In this document: one piece after another, positions 53,301 through 59,300 of the stretch
How positions within the stretch are numbered: position 1 is the first letter of the stretch
How the letters are laid out: each line of letters starts with the position of its first letter
Origin: Tanypteryx hageni
Lineage: Eukaryota; Arthropoda; Insecta; Odonata; Petaluridae
Direction of reading: 5' to 3'
Assembly (NCBI GenBank): GCA_028673005.1
Contig: CM054120.1
Location: forward strand, 74,945,533-75,009,532
DNA: 64,000 nucleotides
Made by a program: the position numbers and the translations under genes
The notes under the pieces: model-generated
Seen by the model: only the letters and a program-made list of their open reading frames with translations
Told to the model about the DNA's origin: nothing
Database searches by the model: none

Positions 53301-56300
53301 TTGACAAACATTCCCATTTCTATTATTAATTAGTACAGTGTTTCAAACGTATTACAGATATTTTTTATAACAATTATAATAACACAAGTAATGAAAATAG
53401 GCAACCAATTATTATGGAGTGAGAGTACATCAGAACATGTGAGACCTATAGCTTTCTTCTAAGTTGTCTTTATTTGATGTTTAACTTTTGCGCTTCTATT
53501 TTCTATAATATCCAAGAGGTTGATTAGCCAAAAACACGCGCTTTGATTTACTAGCCGGGTAGCAGATGCTTAATGAACTCAAATCTTTCGCTTATGTTGA
53601 GTCATGTTCTGTGTTTATGGAATGGTTTTAATAAATTCATTGTTTATCTCGTCTCATCCTCACAGCACCAAATTTCTTTTGTGAGAAGACATTGAAGTGT
53701 CAAGCATTTTTTCTCCACTAAGTGTCTTTCCCTTCAACCCACATTGCATTTCTTTCTCTCCTAAGCCTTTATGGAAAATAAGGTGAAGAGCTAGGTATTA
53801 ATAAAGAGAGAAACAACAAGCAGAGCTAAGGCGTTTACACTCAGCAAATAATAACATGAATCACATTTAAGGCCCGAATAATGCCTGAATAGAATCGACC
53901 ACTTAGCCCGAGAGATGCACTCCTCCGGCCACCCTACCTCTCCATCCGCCGGAGTGCCGTGCACCTGGGTCCCTTTTTCACGAGACTACTTCAGTTTTTG
54001 ATGCCTTGATTGCATAACTCATCTTTTAAAGAAAGTTAACTTGTAGGGCGCCAAGTAAAACACTAATGAAATTTATTTACTCGTTCCGACGTTCGCAATT
54101 ATCTAGGGGCGTCAATACCTTTTCCAGAAGATATTCTAAGTATACGTTGCTCATGGCGGGAAGGTGGGATTATAACCTCCAGAACCCCGCCCTGGATACT
54201 CCACTCAAATTGAACCTATTTGGAATTTTTAGAAACATCACAGGCATGGAGGAAGTCTTTTGGTGGACACATCAGATTTTTTTATGAAAATTATCTTGAA
54301 AATGAAGAATGATAAAATATACATACATATACATACAATATACATAATATATACATTCTTCTTTGTTCCAAAAATTTAACCGGTTGGCCTCGACTTCGTA
54401 TAATATTAGTAAAATCCACAAAATTCGCATAAATTGGGTCTCATGTTGTGCTTAAAGCTTCGCTTTTGAAATCATCTGCGACGTATTTGTGGCTAAAAGA
54501 TGTGCGTAAGTTATGTTTTTCGTATTTAATGTTTTTTAATAACTTAAATGTTTACTTACAATGGGGTGTCGGTGGTGCAGTTGTTAGGGCTCTGGCTACT
54601 ACTCGTCCACTGCTCGAAGGGGCAGCGGGCATGAATCCTGCGAAAGTAGGATTTTTCTGTAGTCGCCCGGCCCTCTAGTTTCGTATGTACGAACTACGAG
54701 AACGAGTCCAGGAAACGAAAATGAGGAGATCGCACACATCAGTTGGCCCCCTTGGGACCCTTCGTAAAGAGTAGGCTAATGGAAACATTAGCACGGTTTA
54801 CACGGAGACGATTTGACAGTTTTGGAACGCGCATTCCATCGCGCCTGATTTAGCAAACGATGGAGCGCATCAAAAAATTACCAAATGACAGTTGCGAGTG
54901 ACAGTCGCGCGTGATGGAGCGGAAATGATGGATTGTGCATTCCATCCCTTGTATTTTACAAAACTGGATCACTCCATCGCGAGTGATGGAAATGAAGATG
55001 ACAAAACTGTCCGTGTAAATGGAAAAACCGCGTAATTTCACAGATGATGGAGTGACCTTCTGTTATTTTCAAATTTTGTTAGGTTTCCCCTGCATTTTGA
55101 CAGAGGATTGATCGGTTTTAGCCGCGCATCTTTAATTATTTGTGTTGCTTAGAGCAGTTTAATAGTTGGTTAGTTTGAAGATATAATTAAGCATAAGTTG
55201 ATATAATTAAATTATGCTAAAAAGGAAGAAGCAATTATTGGCATATGCCGGAGCATATTTCATATTTATAAGTGCAAGGCCGGGCAAAACACGTACATGG
55301 GTAAAATAGCGGAAAGTGGACAAACATTTCTAATGTGCTTAGCAACATATGTTGCCACTGGGAATTTGTGGGATAATTACATTATGTATGAGTGATCCCT
55401 ATTAAAATTTACACCCAATTGTGGTTTGTGGAAAGAGCCCCTGGGAAGTGTGCCGAAGCCAAATGTTAGCGCGATGGGATTAAAAAAAACCCTAGTGTCA
55501 CCTTTTATCGGTCGCTGGAGAAGTAGAAGCTAGAGGTTTGCGCTTACACCGGTTTCCACATTCGTATCTAAACTTTACCCTCCGCATATTTTCACGTATC
55601 CGATAGATATACGTTGTCTGCTTTCAACGACAATGAGCTATAAAAGAAACGTAAGGTGAACCCATAAAGCGCCTTATGTTAAATCAGCCTACGAGACCAA
55701 CTCATTTGCCACCCCCAGAAAGGTGCCGCTCCAAGACGGTACCTTCTTGCAGCCTAGGGACGGCCCTGAACTCATCTTCTTGATTGGCACTTGAAAAAGA
55801 CCTTGGCGTTTCGTCGTTTGACTAAAACTGTGCGTGTAAATTGTGTTGGAAGAAATGAGTCGCGCGCTTGTTTACAGACGACAAATGAAACTAAACAGTT
55901 CCATTTACGCGTGCGTTCTGTCATCTACGATTGTCTTCTCATAATTAATCTGCGTTCTTATCGTCACTTTCAAAGTCCTCTGTCTCCTCCTTTCCTTCGC
56001 AAATGCTCGCACATTCCATCGCTCGCAACTGAAACGAGCCCTTGCAAAATCGTCTCCGTGTAAACCCTGCTATTGGGTGTCCCCCCTCCCTTCTATGTGT
56101 CTGATGTGGAAGACAACGGAAAACCACCACTCCTTGTGTGTATATTCCCTGGTCAATTAAACCGATCTAAGGATTGAAACCTATTATTATTATTATTCTT
56201 TTCAATAGAGATTGGAAGGAATAACTTTCATATCAACTTCATTTCAATATTTATATTTTCTCATGAGAATTTCTCCAACTCAAAAATATGCTCAGATATC

Positions 56301-59300
56301 ACGCTTCCAAAATCTAAATGTAAAACATCTAGTACATTTTCAGAACACTCTTGGCCATTCCGGAAAATTTGAAAAACGTTCAGTAAAATTCTAAAAATAT
56401 ATGTATTGCTCTATATAAATAAAGGAAGAATGAATTTTAAATATAAAAAGAATGGCTTTGTAAAATAAAATCATTATTGAAATTTGAAAGAATAACAGCA
56501 AACTTTTGTATTAAATCAAAGACTAAAAAATAATTAAGATTTTCAATATCTTTCATACGCACTACAATGGAAGATATAAAATTTAAATTACTTTAAAAGA
56601 GTGTAAAACAGAATGGCATAAAAGAGCTGTTCATAATCTAAGTAACGCAAAATGAAAGGAGGGATTTCATACAAAGCTGATTTAGAGAGTGGGGGGGGCG
56701 CTTTTACGTGCAGACATCTATTTTCACCTTCCAACTTGCGACAGTAAAAACGTACCTGGTTCAAATAAAAAACAATATGAATTAATGAAAACTATTAGGA
56801 GCCCTCTTGAAAAAATTTTCAGCTCGATGCGGGAACTTTTCAATTACCGGCCCGCCGGGTTGACGTTTTCGTCATGGTCATATCCGGGCGTTACACACCA
56901 GGTGACGCAGGAATCGTGGAACCCGAGATGTAATGCACTCCGAGCGATTGCACACGCAGATGCTAACGGCTCCTCGAGTTTGCCGAGGAGGCCTTATAAG
57001 AAATTTCTCTCTACGGATACTCCGCGTCCATAAAGAGTCCTGTGCCAACTTTATGTTCATAAGCGGAACTTTTATTCTGCAGGAGTAGAGCGAGGTGACT
57101 GAAGGACGTGGAACTAGAAAATTAAATTTCCTACGACTTTTATTCCAGTACTGTTTTACATTAATCAAATATTAAAGCAAATATTAAATAAATATAATAT
57201 CTCCTTAACAATGCTTTCTACGAAAAAAAAGTTCAAAAAAGGTTATAGAGAATAACATTATCTATGAAGTTTATAATAAACAACATTTACATTTATGAAG
57301 ATTTAAAAGATTTATTTGCCAAAACCAAAATATGACAAGAGTAAACATCCACTTCTGGTTGAACAATTGTTGCCGAAACCTAATAAGCTCTTCATCATAT
57401 AATAACCTTTCTAAATATAAAATTTGGCATTGATGGCGTAAGTTTTTGAGTAAGAGCGCCCACAAAATCCTATCACATACAGACTTACAGACTGACAGAC
57501 ATCATCGAGAAAATAATCAAAACGTGTTCAGGGGTCCTTAAAACATGTATTTCCGTTGAAATCTCGAATTCAATTTTTTTCATGAAAATAATACTTTCTC
57601 TATAATTCGTATATGGAGAAAATAAAAATCTTGAAGAAAGTTCCGAGTTTGATTAGAAGGATGACTTTTCCATTTCCCAAAAATGTAACAGGTAAACATC
57701 GACTTTTTAACGCGCAGACTTTTATTTTTTTTAATATAAATTAGAAAGAATTGGCCTAAGACCTTTAAATTTGTACCATTTTAAAAGTGAAAATTATAAA
57801 GTTTTTTATGCTATTCGTTTTCTTTGTCTGCAATTCGAAATCACTTATTATAACCATTTAAATCACATATTTTGAGGAAAATTTGAAGTATTTTTACGTG
57901 ATCAAGTTTCTTCGCCAGGGTAATTTTCATTGTTGCCAGTTTCGTGAAATTGCGCATGGTGTACTGGGATTATAGTTAGGCGTCGCATCTGTACACATAT
58001 TCACGGATTTTTGACAAAATTTTAAAGTTTAAACAATATATTACTAACGATTAACAATACGACGGTAATGAACATCAATAAATATTGTGTTAATAAGGAT
58101 TCCCAAGTCAGATATAGAGATTAAAATTGCTGAACTTTTCAAAGGATTTTGAGTACATTTTCTGCAAAATGTGAATAAGCTTTTAATATTTGACTAAAAA
58201 CAGAAGAATAAAACTTATGAATTTCTTTTAATGAAACATCGTTTTATATACACTAAAAAGTAAAAATATAAAATCCACATGATAGTATGTTCCAGAAAGA
58301 TAAAATAATTTTGAGAATGTAAAAGTTGCCTCGCGTTATGAATGACAAATAAATATTCACTCTGCATAAAAGATTTTTTATATATCACACTATGAGAGGC
58401 AGCTACATTTTTAGGGGCGAGTGAGGAGAAAGCGAGGGAGAGTGGGGAGAAGAAAGGGAGGAGAATGGGAGGAGAATGGGAGGGTGGAAGAGAGAGGGGG
58501 ATAGAGAGAGGGAGGAAGAGAGAGGGAGGAAGAGAGAGGGAGGAAGAGAGAGGGAGTAAGAGAGAGGGAATAAGAGAGAGGGAGTAAGATAGAGGGGGGA
58601 AGGGAGAGGGAGAAAGAGAGAGTGAGGAAGAGAGAGGGAGGAAGAGTGAGGGAGGAAGAGAGAGGGAGGAAGAGAGAGGGTGGAAGAGAAGGGAAGGAAG
58701 AGAGAGGGTGGAAGAGAGGGGAAGGAAGAGAGAGGGAGGAAGAGAAAATGAGGAGAATAGTAGGGAGACAGATCGGGAGAATGGGAGGGAGGTGGATGGG
58801 AGAGAGGAAAAGATAAAAGGAGGAAGAGTGGATAGTGCCTTAATTTTCATACTTAATCCAAGCATACCAGTCATATTTTACGGGTAATTACACTAATATA
58901 TCAATCGAAATTCCTCTAAGGGAACCGTATGAAAATATCTGTTAACTATACGTTAAACATCGCGAAACGTTATAAACTGTAGGAGCGTTAGAAAAAGCTG
59001 ACTTCCGCCATTTAATAAATAGTCATTGAGCGTTCGATGTTCCGGGAACAGATATTTTGCTCTCGGATAAAATAGATTCGAATGCTATTTTCCATCTAAT
59101 TACTATGAAATATACCGCTAATACAGGAGGGCATCGTCGGAAGTGTTTTTATCGCCATTCGGAATAGCTGATTGAGCCAAATCGAGGATCTAAAGAATGA
59201 TGCGATGACATCAATACCATACGCTTTTGACGGCTTGCAGGGTAATTATTTAAATGTGAATCCATGAACTCATTCACAAGCACTCTTTTTGCATAAATAT

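Noticed and set aside
58215..58874. 219-residue Ser/Leu/Pro-rich frame on the minus strand
   Set aside because: Produced by the 14-nt GGAGGAAGAGAGA minisatellite.
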